A DNA stretch of 64,000 nucleotides, from contig JAYGXS010000009.1 in the NCBI GenBank assembly GCA_036362985.1, positions 14,147,303 to 14,211,302 of the forward strand, read 5' to 3'. A program made the translations under genes and the position numbers. This stretch comes from Ligula intestinalis. Taxonomy: Eukaryota; Platyhelminthes; Cestoda; Diphyllobothriidea; Diphyllobothriidae. Shown one piece after another: positions 33,791-46,114 of the stretch (the first letter of the stretch is position 1; each line of letters starts with the position of its first letter). A model generated the notes under the pieces. That model made no database searches. It was not told the DNA's origin and worked only from the letters and a program-made list of their open reading frames with translations.

Positions 33791-36665
33791 CCCAATAAAC
33801 TATAAAGTATAAGTAAGTAAAAAATGTCCAAATTTGTCACACCCAATAAACTATAAATGAGTAAGCGATCTATGTAAATTTCTGTGTTTATTTATGACGC
33901 GCTATTTTGTTGCAAAAACATTAGATTATTTAAACAATTTCTGGGGCTCAAACTAGGGTTCCACCCTTTTAGACATGTTTATATGAAAGTGGAGAGAACC
34001 TTTCGAATCAACGCCTTTTTATAGTCGCACCGAAATTTAATCTGATTAAATGAGCTCACTTTCATCACCTTAATTTCCACAATCTAACAACACGCAATCA
34101 TTGGCATACACATTCTGCATAGTTTATCACACATACAGCAGAGGCAATCGTGTATTTGTCCAATTTCCTGCTCGTTATTCTGTTTGCAAAATGTATCACC
34201 CCCTGAGATGTAACTGAAATACTCGTCTTAAGTTAATTCACCCCGAGCTTGCCGTTTGTTCGGACCGAACAGACAAAAAATGCCACCTTACTGAGAGTTT
34301 AGTGGCTCTGTAAAGCCAATGCTATGCTGAATATGCACATTTATCGCAACATTTTCCTTGCCCCCTCTGCCAAACTGAAATAGGGTTTCTGTTTAAATGT
34401 CGCCCGGTCAGTGTGCCATGTCCAGACGTCGACAAGCCGACTATGACCCCATAACCTGCTGTTGCTGGGCCTGGTTGCCTCCCTTCTCCTTCCACACCCG
34501 CGCACTGGGCTAGACAGACGAAAGAAACCTGGGCTAGTTGGAAGGGGGGGGGAGGTCAATAGTAGACATGTAGGTCAGGATGGCAATCTGTGGTGTAGTT
34601 GGGCTAGGCCGCGTTATCGCCTACCCCACAGCATGATTTTCCAAGAAGACATGAAAGGTTGCTCCGTGCGGCTGCTTTAACTTCGAGGCATTTTGTGGAG
34701 CCTTCATCGCAGCGGTTTAAGTTAGTAGGTAGGACCATTGCCGCTGCAACCTGCAGGCTCGGTTCCGCAGTGGAAGAGCAGAAGTGAAACGCCAGATGGG
34801 TGGAATTTTTATGTTGTATGGCTCTATATTCCGCCGAAATATCTGCTGCCACGGCAAGTAATGTCTACAGTCGTTTATCGAATCTAGTGAAGTTTCAGAA
34901 AAAGCGAATACATCGGTGAAACCGGAAGACAACTCCATACGAGGATGGCCCAAAATGCGACAGAGGTGAGGAAGAAGGACGCCAACTCTCCCGTCGCGGC
35001 TCATGCGAAGGGACCTGGTCACACCTTTTAGTTTGATGGGGCCGAAATTATCGCAATAAGTGACAAACACGTGAGCCGTGAACTGTTGCAGTCTTGGCTC
35101 TCTGGCCCGCAGTCGATTAACAAACGCAACAAACTCGCGGCTCCATATTCTTTGCTGAAACATTTCCTGGGCAGAGTAATTAATCACGTGCGAGGACGCG
35201 GGCCGCTGAAGGTTCGATGGTCATTGAGTCGGATTGCCCTGTCAGCATCATGCCAATAAGCGAGAGCGGGATGGTGTAGTTTCGACGGTTACGACTCGGT
35301 AGCGAACTAACGAGCAATCCCTGCGTCATTTACGACCACCAACGATGAATGAGGGATCTGCCGATTGGATTAGGCATGTGGCTCCATGGCAACCGTGTCC
35401 TATAAATGCTGCACCCCTAGCGTCTTCATCATCCCTATCTGCAACTGTCTCTGATTGTGGGTTCGAGTGTGAATCCGAACCGTCAGGCCAGCATACTTCT
35501 TGTTCCAGTAATCACATTTTTTCCTTCTGAACTGCTTTCTGGAACTCGCCTCTTTGCCTATAAGAGAAACAGCAATCAACAAATCTCAAATATTTTGCTC
35601 TGTAGGGGTTCGAAAGGACAGTAAGGAAACTGGAGTGTATATACCAGATGATACGTGGGCAGCGCAGGGGAACCGACTAATAAACTGAACTCCTCGCAGC
35701 CCTAGAATGCAGCAACACAAAATTAGAGCAACCCACAGTTGATTGACTACATGATGAAATCAAGGATATTTACTAGAAAAGCCCTGGTACGCAAGAGCAG
35801 CTAAAGCTGCATTGCCCAAATTCTTACAGCAGTACAGAAGCCGCCCTTTATAAGAAAACCCAGTGTGGTTTATCAAGTAAGTTAATTCAGGATAAGAATG
35901 GAAACGCTTGACAGGTTTTTTGGCTTCCCCGAAAGTTAGGGATAAAATTTCTGTCGGAAATGAAAACAGCACTTTTCTGGAGCAGTTTTTGGATGCATTT
36001 GTTTACTTTTAGGCCCCGTTTTAAGCTTACAACAGCTCCACAGAATGGCAGAATATACACTTTGAGTTTGCGAAGACTGTTAATATGCTGCCTCTTCTGT
36101 TTCCACTTTCCGTATTCGTTCATAGTGAACTGTAGCTCAAAAATGTTAAGACATCTCTCGCGTAGGGCGTGGCAGAGGAAAGTGACGCCATGTCATGGCT
36201 GTTCATATATATAATGTGCTTGTTTATGGTCCTTATTTTCAGTGTAGTAAAACAAACTAACGTACAAGATTTGCGAAACAGAATTTCCTAACTTGAATTC
36301 ACTCTTCTTTTGCCGAAAACAATGCACTTTCTCATACTTGCATTTACCTGATTTTTATGCAGGAAAAAGTGAAATATTTTCTTCTGTAAAAGCTTATAGT
36401 CAGCCCTTTTCTGACTTTTATTAATATATTTTACAGTAGAACACGCATAAACAAGACTTTTTGATCTTCAGCGTTAACTAGCGCAGTTAATTCTGGTGAT
36501 ATCAAGAAACGTTGGATTTGGCACACTTTTTTCCTTCCATGCACTGATCTGAAGTTAGCTCTTCTCTAGTAAACAGCATTTTGCGCCTCCAATCAATTCA
36601 ATGAAAAAATAAATAAACAAATATTTAATGAGTTCTACAATCTCCAGTATGATTAATCGGCAAAA
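33791..36665. other. Intergenic DNA
   Basis: Contains A/T-rich sequence, a PLE-end-like piece at 35440-35570 (TCTGATTGTGG, GAATCCGAACCGTCAGG, CTTGTTCCAGTAATC) and one 156-codon open frame at 34717-35187 on the minus strand. That frame has no motif I recognise, so it is not called as a gene. Confidence 0.45.
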
Positions 36666-37225
36666 GCAGTTTATTTAGTGCACCCCATGTAACCCTAGTC
36701 CCAGTATTATTTTCTACAAGAACGGTGGTTCTAAGGTTTTCAAGGAAGGGTTAATAAGATAGGCAGGGAAGGAACTTTTTAGGAGTAAGTGTAAAGTGAA
36801 AAAAATAGTCGAATTCTTTTCCCTCGGCCGCTTGGAGTAAGTGGTTCCCCATGTAAATTGAAGGTGTGTGCAGCGCTTCGCGCCGCAGACGATACTAAGC
36901 TAACTCCAGAATGGTAATTTAGACTGCAGCTAAGTGGAAATAGTCGACCTTTTAAACACCATTTCTTTTTTTAGCCATTTCAAGAAGTCTCCTGTTTGAA
37001 AGTCAGGTTTTTCCGTAATACGCAAAACTATAATATAGATAAGGAAAATCTACGGATACAAATCAACAACATTTATAAATACAATTAAATAAAAATGCAT
37101 ACAGCAGTTATTAAAGTATATTCCACTGCCTATCCTAATTTCCCACCCATAAAGCCCTAAAACCACCCTTTTTATAGGAGAAAATGCTGGGGCTATGGAT
37201 TAATGAGGTGCACTACATAAAATAC
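36666..37225. mobile_element. Inverted-repeat MITE, copy 3
   Basis: Left end AGCAGTTTATTTAGTGCACC pairs with right end GAGGTGCACTACATAAAAT. Inner ends also pair: CCCTAGTCCCAGTATT against AATGCTGGGGC, and GATAGGCAGGGAAGG against CCACTGCCTATC. The orientation is opposite to copies 1 and 2. Confidence 0.68.
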
Positions 37226-38295
37226 CGTTGCATTTAGTATTTTCACAATTACCGACTGACTGACTCTTTGTAGCTTGTGAATATTACGCAGTTATTCCGT
37301 AGTAACTAATAAGTTTTAGCCAGATTATTTTAGCTCGACTTGCGGACCAAAGCAAACCCCAAGTTCGCGCACAAATGTCAGCGGAAATTTAAAAAGGTTA
37401 CGGGAAACCGTGCTTTTCAGTAACAGCATAATTTGCTTGGTTTTCATTGCAGACCTCCTGTGTGTGAGCTAGAAGTCCTGTATAAATTTTAAGTACTCGA
37501 GCTCGTTTGTCTGTTAAGGTGCCTTGAAAAGACGTTACTATACTCGACTCTGGCAACAATAGAAACCTCTATTCTCCCACACAATAAGGTTATCTCGAAG
37601 ATTTCCGATACTTTTCCGTCAAATGAGGGAGGTATAGTGACCCCGAGAAGGGCAACAGTACACCCTGTTGGTACCTGAAGAACCTCCTGCATAACCAGTG
37701 ATCCAAACCACGTATCGCGATCGAGTAGTATTTTAAAAAGAATTGGCACGATGTGAGCACTGAACAAATGTAGTGTGCTGGACGCACCTGACTGGACTGC
37801 AGACTGAAATACTGGCTAGCCATAAAAGCGCTAATGCGAGGTCCAGGAAGCTGTTAGCAAAAAAAGGGGAGACTGGGTCGCTGGAACAAGAATGACAATC
37901 ACCTGACCGTTCGGATTTACCTTACGATGCAGTGCTGATCACGTGTGCGCAATCAGCAGGAATGCTGTAATGTCAGGGTGTGGCCAAAAGTATGTGTGCT
38001 CAGCAAGGTCAAAGTCCCTGTAAGCGGTGACAACCATGCGAATTAATAGCCGTTGGATTCATTGTTCTCAGGCCCATCAAAAACACGTTGAAATCTCCGT
38101 TTCTTACTCGGCACCCAAAGGTCACCAGGACGGGGAGGAGAACTGCCTTAAATGACAAGCCAGTGTACTAAATCGTTAACATGCCCTAAAAATGGCTCTG
38201 GACGCACAACGATTACGAAAAGACCATATATTGTGAATTCTGCGCCCTTCTGCCTCTGCCACACGTAACTACTGCCATTTCTGATGATGATGATG

Positions 38296-38297
<2 letters not shown>
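37226..38297. other. Intergenic DNA
   Basis: A decayed PLE-end piece lies at 37825-37960 (AGGTCCAGGAAGCTGTT, GCTGGAACAAG, TTCGGATTTA). Nothing else recognisable was seen. Confidence 0.45.

Positions 38298-38330
<33 letters not shown>
38283..38330. repeat. (GAT)n/(ATT)n microsatellite
   Basis: GATGATGATGAT runs into a long ATT/TTA array. Confidence 0.9.
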
Positions 38331-38397
38331 GCCACTGTTCAAAGGCACATTGCTGTCGTGTGGCTAGTGGACGACTTTAATGCAATTCAGTTGACCC

Positions 38398-38475
38398 AAT
38401 TATGAAACATTCGCGGTGGGATTCGAACCCACAGAGCAGGGAAGGTTTTTATTGAGCCAACATTCTACCATAAAG
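38398..38475 (-). mobile_element. tRNA-derived SINE head
   Basis: Minus strand has GTGCCTTCGTGACTTTATGG at the head and box B GGTTCGAATCCC with a flanking TGTGG/CCACC stem. A decayed copy is at 40215-40300. The D-arm is poor, so this is a SINE rather than a tRNA gene. Confidence 0.6.
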
Positions 38476-38548
38476 TCACGAAGGCACTCCGAAGCTTTGA
38501 ATTTATTTTGAGAAGAAGAATTATCGAACACTGGAATTATTATTTCAT

Positions 38549-38588
38549 TAGCCTGAGCTTTCGAGCCCCTGCAGGAGCCCATCATCAG
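38549..38588 (-). ncRNA. Hammerhead ribozyme motif with complete minimal fold
   Basis: Minus strand: CTGATGA (38588-38582), a 7 pair stem II with TGCA loop (GGGCTCC/GGGGCTC, some G-T pairs), GAA (38562-38560), stem III AGC/GCT with TCAG loop, and A at 38549 as cleavage residue. All core bases fit the hammerhead consensus. Stem I pairs poorly by eye. Confidence 0.68.
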
Positions 38589-38786
38589 AGTAAGGAAAAG
38601 CAGCAAATGAGCGAGCTAGTTCTGGCTTGTGCACAAAACCACTATAATTCGAACGGGTATAAAATCAATAATTGTGTGGTTTGGCCGTCATCTCGCTAGT
38701 GGGCGAGATCGGCGTGGTGGGTGGGAATATTTACAGAAATAAAATCTTCAACGAAAAACAAGCAATATTGCTTAGGGGAAGGTCTA

Positions 38787-39422
38787 TCATAAGTTATAGG
38801 GAGGACGAGGAGGAAGTGAGGGAGGGACAGGACCACCAGTTCCGTGAGTCTGGAGATACCTGCGCAGGGCAACATATGAGGAGTCCAGCTCGATGCATCG
38901 GTTAACTGAGTTTTCATCCGATGCCCAGTCTTCAATAAGTTCTCGGCCTGTCTTGCTGCTTGCGTGGGCAATTATCCATGCAGCTGCGAAGTTGAATTCG
39001 TGACCCGTCTGGTAGATGTGGGTGGCCACTTGCGAAGATTCATCACCCCGTCGAACAGTCGACTTTTGTTCGTGCATGCGCGAACCCAGCATGCGTCCAG
39101 TCTGTCCCGTGTAATTTACAGAACAGTTTGGACATGGTATTCGATACACTACACCTGACTGCTCATTGGGATTTAATCGATCCTTGATCCGCATGACCCG
39201 GCTGCGCATTGTAGCCTTGGGACGATGTGCAATTCCAACGCTTATTCCCGCGGCAATACGCTCGGTCGCTTCCGACACATCTTTGATAGATGGCATAGTG
39301 TGCCAAATCGCGAGGGGTGGTTCTGCTTGGGTCCTCGGAGGGCGGGCACGTAGGCATCGGCTTATGAAGGCTTTAGGATAGCCATTGCGCATAAACTGGT
39401 CGCGCAGATGTCGGGCCTCACG
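38787..39422 (-). pseudogene. PLE linker and GIY-YIG endonuclease
   Basis: Continues in frame with the polymerase. It reads GISVGIAHRPKATMRSR, then VVYRIPCPNCSVNYTGQTGR (GIY-YIG motif with paired cysteines), MHEQKSTVRR and THIYQTGHEFNFAA, with a C-terminal segment WASDENSVNRCIEL. In PLEs this nuclease makes the target nick that primes reverse transcription. The domain itself is free of stops. The elements at 15501 and 61792 carry diverged copies of the same segment, so they belong to one family. Confidence 0.87.
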
Positions 39423-40013
39423 TTATCTTTCTTCCGGGTTACTGCAGTGAGTCTGGATTCTTTTGAACAGCATTCCCACACAGCTTCGTTTGTGAGCCAT
39501 TGGATAGTTGCTGTGAAAACTAAGAAGCTGTGTGGTGTTCGTCACCTTTCTGTAGACCTTCGTTTCTATCTTTCCGTTGGGCGTTCGCATGATAAGTACG
39601 TCGAGGAAGGGTAGCTGCTGATCCTTTTCTTCTTCCCGTGTGAATTGTATATCTGGGAAGATCGAGTTGAGAAGATCATGGAAACTCTGCAGCATGTTCC
39701 TTTTGACGATAAAGAATGTGTCGTCAACGTAACGGCGCCAAAATATCGGGGGCAGTTGGGTGAAGGCAATCTTTTCCAGCTCTTGCAGGACCAATTCTGC
39801 TATTAAACTGGAGATTGGAGAGCCCATCGGAGTTCCCTCAATTTGTTCATAAGTCGTTCCAGCAAAGGTGAAGAAGGTCTTTTGGCAAAATTCGAACAGT
39901 CTCATGAGGTGTTCGATTTTCAGTGGACTCTGAGTTTCATCGTACAGCTCCTCCAGTTGCCTGCATAGGACATATCGTGCCAAACTTGGTGGAATGGATG
40001 TAAATAGTGAATT
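39423..40013 (-). pseudogene. PLE reverse transcriptase, 5' truncated, one in-frame stop
   Basis: Visible palm motifs are SLFTSIPP (remnant of motif A, catalytic Asp lost at the truncation), GTPMGSPISSLIAELVL (motif B), WRRYVDDTFFIV (motif C with the YVDD aspartates) and QLPFLDVLI (motif D/E region). The frame then reaches TAA at 39423-39425 between PEER and REARHLRDQF; the sequence after the stop stays in the same frame and joins the endonuclease part. Because the fingers and motif A are missing it cannot be active. Confidence 0.88.
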
Positions 40014-40310
40014 TAATTACACTTGGGTCAATTTACCAACCCAGCCTACTGCTTGTATGGAATCCATCAGTACAGATACAGTAAGTGGACTGGCCAGGCA
40101 GGATTTCCTAAGCAATCATCTAGAATCCACCATATGGACTACTTGGCTAACCATAATTATTAAGGGGCGGGGGGTTGGCGGATTTGAACAATAAATTTGA
40201 TCCAATTTTGAAAAACTCGCAGCCGTGGTGGGACTCAAACCCACACAGCAGGGAAGGCTTTTGTAAGTCGGAAATAGTTGCACCATTTTTGCAAACCTTT
40301 ACAGACAATA
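40014..40310. repeat. Dispersed repeat plus decayed SINE head
   Basis: 40015-40140 matches 22035-22150 (CACTTGGGTC, TGGAATCCA, GATTTCCTAAGCAATC). 40215-40300 is a decayed tRNA-like head related to 38398-38475 (GTGGTGGGACTCAAACCCAC). Confidence 0.6.
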
Positions 40311-41439
40311 ATTGTCCACGTTAGATTAGTCTCTAACTAGTAGTTCTATGGGGTTTCAGTCGTGAAAAACGTGTGAATTTCTGTTAGTTTTGTGCGTCAG
40401 AGACTTGAACTGAGTGGCACTGAAGCGCCATGCGAACTGTCTCTGCAAATATGACGACAGTTTGACCGTCAATTCTGATGACGTCCACCATTTGCTCGGC
40501 GGCACGGTGATACAAGGAATATGACTATGTACTGCATCTCCCTTTGCTCACCCACCTCGGCCTGGTGTTAAAACGGAATCGAAAAGACGGAGACGAGGTC
40601 GAGCGCCAGCGATCCGTTTGTGGGGCATGTCTGCAAGTATAGTGCTATTCCCATGCGTCCGTGAAAGTGGACACAGCACCTAAACCTCGTTTTCTGCCAA
40701 CCACCATTTAAAAAATCAATAAAATGATTATTGTGAGGCCCAGTCAGTTGTGCTAGCCACACCTGTGGTAGATAAAATGGACGCCCTAACGATCTTATTT
40801 CTTCGGTATCTTGTTTTACCAGCTTCTACGAAATCGTTGATATAAATGTGGTTTTCGAATTTTTGATTATCATTTGACATTGCAAAGTAGGCCAAAAGTA
40901 AGTACTATTGGATATTGTGTAAAGTTAACCACTAAGTAAAGCATTTATTGACGGGACTGTGAACCTCGTTAGTGGATCTAACACAGGCGTACTTCAATTA
41001 CGGCAAGTGTAACTTGTAAGTTGGTTCTTCAGTGGTTTCTGCATGGTTTCTAGTACTTCTGCCATGATCACGTTTACACTAATGGCTCCTGCCATTTGGC
41101 AATGATCTGAACTGAACCTTTGTTTTCAGAGCTTGAGTACTAGTGCATCGAGTACAACTGACTGCCACCGAGTCTTGCTGGCTGCCAGCTGCTAGATTCA
41201 TCCCTATTTTAGAAAATCCTACGCACATATTTTTTTCATATCAGTTCACAAAACAAGGCAGCTGATTTTATCGTCAACTCACCTCAACAGAAATAATCCT
41301 TTATTAGCTTGACAAATAGAATGTACGTTTATCAGTCGCTTTTTTCGCTTTTTTTACCACAACGATGCGTGGCTGTATTACTCCTATTGACTTATTGCGA
41401 ACTTGTTCTTCTAGAAGAAATCTCATTTTCGTATAAGTT
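40311..41439. other. Intergenic DNA
   Basis: Contains a dispersed repeat at 40440-40590 shared with 29580-29780. No gene recognised. Confidence 0.45.
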
Positions 41440-41745
41440 TTCAAGCTATAGGTTGTAGGAACTGGGGAAGTCCTGCTCGTGTTAAGTTTTGTCCCCACCT
41501 TAGGAGATGTCTCTTTAAACTATCGCCAGACATTCGTGTAGGCATAGAGGCATAAATGAGAGCATCGGTGTCTTCTTGAGGAGAAGGGTTGAAAGTCACA
41601 ACCGCATGAGCCTGTAGGACCGCGCAGCAGATAAAGAAGGGATATAAACAAATTCTCAACTTTGAAAATGCCTGGCCGCATTGTAGCCGCGCGCAGTTCT
41701 CTGTCTGAGGGTGGGTCGCGCCGCCTGGTGGTTAATGCGCATCGC
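41440..41745 (-). repeat. Dispersed repeat, inverted relative to 43780-43985
   Basis: GTTGAAAGTCACAACC with CTGTAGGACCGCGCAGCAG, and TTTGAAAATGCCTGGCCGCA, are the reverse of words at 43795-43920. Confidence 0.6.
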
Positions 41746-41844
41746 TTCCATAAGCGGGTGGAAAACCGATGTATCTGACGCCACGGTCCCTACCTGGGAT
41801 CCAAGCCTCGATCAAACTTTTTGGGCTGAATCAATATCCTAGAA

Positions 41845-42321
41845 CAGTGGAGTCCGGTTAATGTGGACACTGTTAATGTGGACAACCGCTTAATGTGGAC
41901 AGTTGGCCAGGAACGGAATTTCTCCATAGTAAAATCTTCCGGTTAATCTGGATAGCCACCGCTTAATGTGGACAGCACCAAGCTGTCAACCGGTCGGTCG
42001 ACCCACAGATTTTGTCAAAAATCCAGTCCAAATCGCCCGCGGCGGCATTGGCCGTACTCGAAACGGGGCATCGACAACAAGGTTTTGATGTGGAGAATTT
42101 TGACACTGTGATAAAGAACTTTAGGGGAGCTTTAAGAGAAAAGTTTCCGCCAAAGCAATCAAAACTGAGCATGTTCTTTCAATTAAACTTCATTCAGATG
42201 CAAATTCAGTTTTTTATACGTAGAAACGACTGGTTTGGCGTCAGTTCGCTTTATGTGGACAACTGGTTAATATGGACAGTTGGCCTGGAACGGAGGTGTC
42301 CACATTAACCGGACTCCACTG
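41845..42321. mobile_element. pogo/Tigger-like miniature element with terminal inverted repeats
   Basis: The ends are CAGTGGAGTCCGGTTAATGT at 41845 and its inverted partner ending CCACTG at 42321; TTAATGTGGACA is repeated inside both ends. This CAG-starting, GTTAATGTGGAC type of end is typical of pogo/Tigger DNA transposons. A TA follows the right end; the left flank is AA, so the TA target duplication is not intact. At 477 bp it is nonautonomous. Confidence 0.75.
42012..42182 (+). pseudogene. Remnant of pogo/jerky-type transposase C-terminus
   Basis: The frame encodes ALAVLETGHRQQGFDVENFD and ends KQSKLSMFFQ. A terminal KQSKLTDFF-like peptide is common at the end of pogo/Tigger/jerky transposases; the match is short. 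The DDE catalytic core is absent. The frame has no ATG at its start, consistent with an internal deletion product. Confidence 0.5.
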
Positions 42322-45300
42322 TATCTGAAAAATTTCATTCGTACTCGCAGCAACCCGGTCAGCTGATCATCCCTTCGTGGTTTCATGACTTTGGTCTTCG
42401 AGTAGGGCGACCATGCAACTTCTGGTTGATTGGCAAAACGCATTTCAGACCCCAACAGTCGGTTTCTTTGGCTCGGAACACTCAGGACACATTTTAATAT
42501 TATAGTCTCTATAAGCCTGTTCATTGGCTGCTTAAATGCGGAACTTCCCAACGTCTATCCTCAAATTTGTTGTACTGCCTTTTGATGTTGTAGCGCTTCG
42601 ACACTATCTGGAATACAATGATGAAATGTAGTGACTGTTTATTTGGGTTAACGTGCTGTCGTTAGCCGGCCACATCACATTTGGAAACCCGAAGGATCCA
42701 GATTTGGAGTAGGGATGTCTGATAATGTCAACTTCGCTGGAAACGGTGCGCCAGGCAGCACTTCTCAATTATTGATTGAATACGGTTTTGCAACCTTCTA
42801 CAATACCTCTCAGCCGGGAATAAACGGTCAAAGGAAGTTGCCTTATTCCACCTAACAACCAGGACAGATTAGCAAACGCCGTTTCTACGTGCTCCCTGTT
42901 GAGATCCATTGTTCTTCTTTTATTCAAACGTATGGGAGATTCCGGAAAATTACATGCCAATCTAAGAGTTTTAGGGAATCCTTATGAAGGTATGACTAAA
43001 CTACGAAAATATGCATATCCGACTACAGGCAGACTGTTTCGAATATTTTTTTAGAAAAAAGGCCTTATTAATCGCAGCTTTTCTATGGAAAATTCAACTG
43101 GTTTCAAGTCGTGTTCCCGGTTGAAGTATCTATAGTTTCCTACTGGATCACCGGTGTAACCGGTTTTCGATGACACAGTGTTCTGTTACTTTCATTCATG
43201 CATACATCACCACTCGGTCGTTCTTTAGGACACTAGTTTTATGGAAACAGGCTGGCTTTGACAATGGCAGTAGGAAAAAAACAATATTAATTAGCATGTG
43301 GCAAGATATTACGTCCTATTTGTGGTGGCACTCGGTTTGTCTGCGTGAAAGGGGTCATCCTGAGCACCGCCTCCGGTGTCGCTCTTCCTGCGAAAAGAAT
43401 GGAATAAAAGTTGCGCTTGCATGACTATGACAAGCGTTTAACTTTAAGAAAATGCGGTTTACAAACGCCCTGCCCAGCGGTAGCAGCCAGCCGTGTCTTC
43501 AGGCAAGTTGTGTCAGTCAGTGTTGGGATTACCTGACTCCAGGACGTGTTCTCTGGCCCCTGCAGCCAATCAATGAAATGACGCACTCGATTGGCTTCGA
43601 GCTTACGCGCACCCCAAGCAGCTAATCGTCCGGGAGCGTGAGACAGAAAGGACAAAGCGGGCCTCTAGCAGTGTCTGATGCAGAGTGTGAGAGGGAAGTT
43701 CTCATGCTCGAGTACCCAAGGCTTGGCAAGCGAAGGCAAGATGAGTCAGCGCAGTGGGTGCGCATTAAACACCAGGTGGCGCGACCCGCCCTTAAACAGG
43801 GAATCGTGCGCGGCTAGAATGTGGCCAGGCCTTTTCAAAGTTGGGCATTTGTTATTATCCCCTCACTATCTGCTGCGCAGTCCTACAGGTTCAAATGGTT
43901 GTGACTTTCAACTCTTTTGATCTAGGAGATATCAAGACTCGCATTTATGCCTATATATCGATATGAATGTCGTCCGATAATTAAAAGAAGCAGGTCCTAA
44001 GCTTACACTGTCAAATGACCGAATCCGCAACAAATAGCGTTGTTTGCTGCTGTTAGACAGCGCATCATCCGTCGTAAGCACCAGTGGTTGACAGCAAGTC
44101 TGATCAAAACGGAAAGATCATAGCTCTGCAGTCTTAGATTTGTCAGATGGGCGCCCAATCACGCTTGGAGGTATTATCGCCAGAGGGTCCTCAACCTCAG
44201 GCCTTAGATCCCAATTTATTTCGCAGCTAGCCTTCACTTGGTGGTATTCTCTATACAGGAACCATCTGACGGATAACCGGAGGTTTGTGTGAGTCCGTTT
44301 ACAACCCCAGTGTTTCTTCTCTGACAACCGTTTATAGTGAGCAAGCGAGCGAGCTAGGCGTCAGGCAGCCCGACGCGTTTCGTCAACACAGTCACCTCTC
44401 TGTGGGCACTTGTTCTTTCAGCTACCTCTCTGCTGTCTCCTTCGGTCGGTCGGCGGGGTGAAACGGGAGCAGAATGGTGGCCGCATGGACTTTGTACCCC
44501 GCCCCACACCTACAAAATCACAGACACACACACATACACACACGAGTATATGCGCTGTTCTCTGCTTTTGTTTTGTTTGTACTTTCGCGACGGAGACACG
44601 TGCATGTGCGAAAACCTATGCACACGCAGACTCTCGTTCTGGTGATGGAAGAAGCACGGTCACTTTCTGACGCTTTCATCCGACCTCTCTACTGTTCCTA
44701 GTCAGGTGCCGAAGTGCGGTGACGGTGCACTGATCCTTTTGGAAATGTAAATTCTCTTTCACGTGATACAGAGTGAGGGGAACTGGTGGGAAGCCGTTTC
44801 ATTACGAGAGTCAGTAACTAGGTGGTTTTGCCTTTCACGATCGAAAAAAAAAGTTTTCAGGGTTCAGCAGGTGATTTGAGTTGCACACGTAAACCATTAG
44901 GATTGGCAAACCACTGGGAGCCTTCCTGAAATCAGCCTCATTGAGATTTACATGCTCCAGACAGTACTGCCGGAGATAAGGGGTTCTCTAATACGCGACT
45001 AGTGGTCTTGGAAATGGGGAAGCAATATAAAAAGGGACCAGTAGGAAATTGAATGATAGCATAAAGGATGCGTTGCATGCACATTTTCGGAAAAGGTCCA
45101 TGTGACTACTTCGGGAACGTAATCGTCAGTAAACTGTCGTAGGGTTGCTGTGTTCTCATGCGTATAATCAATTTTCTCATCATTCTCGAATTAAAATTAA
45201 TCTTAGCCCAATTTCTGGGGTGTATGTATTATGATGATGAAGTGGCACTCACCGATGAATTTACAGGGCATCGTGGTTTCGTTTTGTCTTTGGGCTCAAT

Positions 45301-46080
45301 CTAGAGCCCTGGCAGGCGGTCGCAAAGTGACTGCGGAAGTATCAGAAATGGCTATTCCGGCCCCCTCTGTGAATGTCGGTACTCGCTCATATACGGGACT
45401 CAGGGCACCCCAAGATATTTGATAAAGAAGAAAAGAGTTTTTTTCGAGGACGAAAGTTTTGATGCGTACCTTTTCGCGACTGGTCTCCCAGCGCTTCCTC
45501 AGACTACGGGATGTTTACACAAACGATTAACTAAATTAGTCATGTTTAAGAAAGGATTCTACGGTTGGAAGACGCTAAGGCCAATAGACGTTAGGAGAAT
45601 TTTCTCATCCCGTCGTGGTTGGCTGTACGTGTTTTAATTTTTCCTTGATAAATTTGCATGGGGTATCTAAATCAATATACCGATTTCTGCATGCTAATCT
45701 GAGTGCATTAGTTCGATGAATTCTCGATCTTTTCGGATAGGACAGGTGTCCAAAATCCATGTGTTCTCTCATGTAACCTCATGAGTGGTTACCAGTGTGT
45801 GCATGACCACCGGCAATAAATGGACTCATATTCTGACCGCTAACTGATTTTCGCGTATGCTGGTGTAGATGGATTCCCCAGTTTGGCCGCAATAAGCTGC
45901 AGCACAGCTGGCACGTGGTTTCATGTAGACAACACCTATTCTATAAAAGTAGTCATCGCAAAGGATTTATAATAACTCGCAAATCGGCATTAAGTAGGGT
46001 TGTAATACTGTTTATCGTGCAGACTAGTATCAAGGTATTTCAGTCACCTCAGGATGGTGGCTTTTTAACGAGTTTATTCC
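42322..46080. other. Intergenic DNA before Rab copy B
   Basis: Dispersed repeats at 43430-43760 (family of 14600-14980) and 43780-43985 (inverted partner of 41440-41745), and a (CA)n tract near 44520-44545. The small open frames show no recognisable domain. Confidence 0.45.
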
Positions 46081-46114
46081 TAAGCTTTTTCAAAAAATAT
46101 TTTCTGTTAAAAAT

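Larger units (their letters stand above)
38505..40013 (-). mobile_element. Best-preserved Penelope-like element: RT, GIY-YIG and 3' hammerhead
   Basis: On the minus strand a single reading frame runs from reverse transcriptase motif A (SLFTSIPPSLARY, about 40010) through motifs B and C to a GIY-YIG endonuclease ending at 38787, followed by an end region with a hammerhead motif (38549-38588). The 5' end is cut at motif A, a usual kind of PLE truncation. One stop codon (39423-39425) interrupts the frame. Of all PLEs here it is the least decayed. Confidence 0.88.

Noticed and set aside
34717..35187. 156-codon open frame on the minus strand
   Set aside because: No motif, no neighbouring exon pattern and no likeness to a known family; length alone is not convincing in this base composition.
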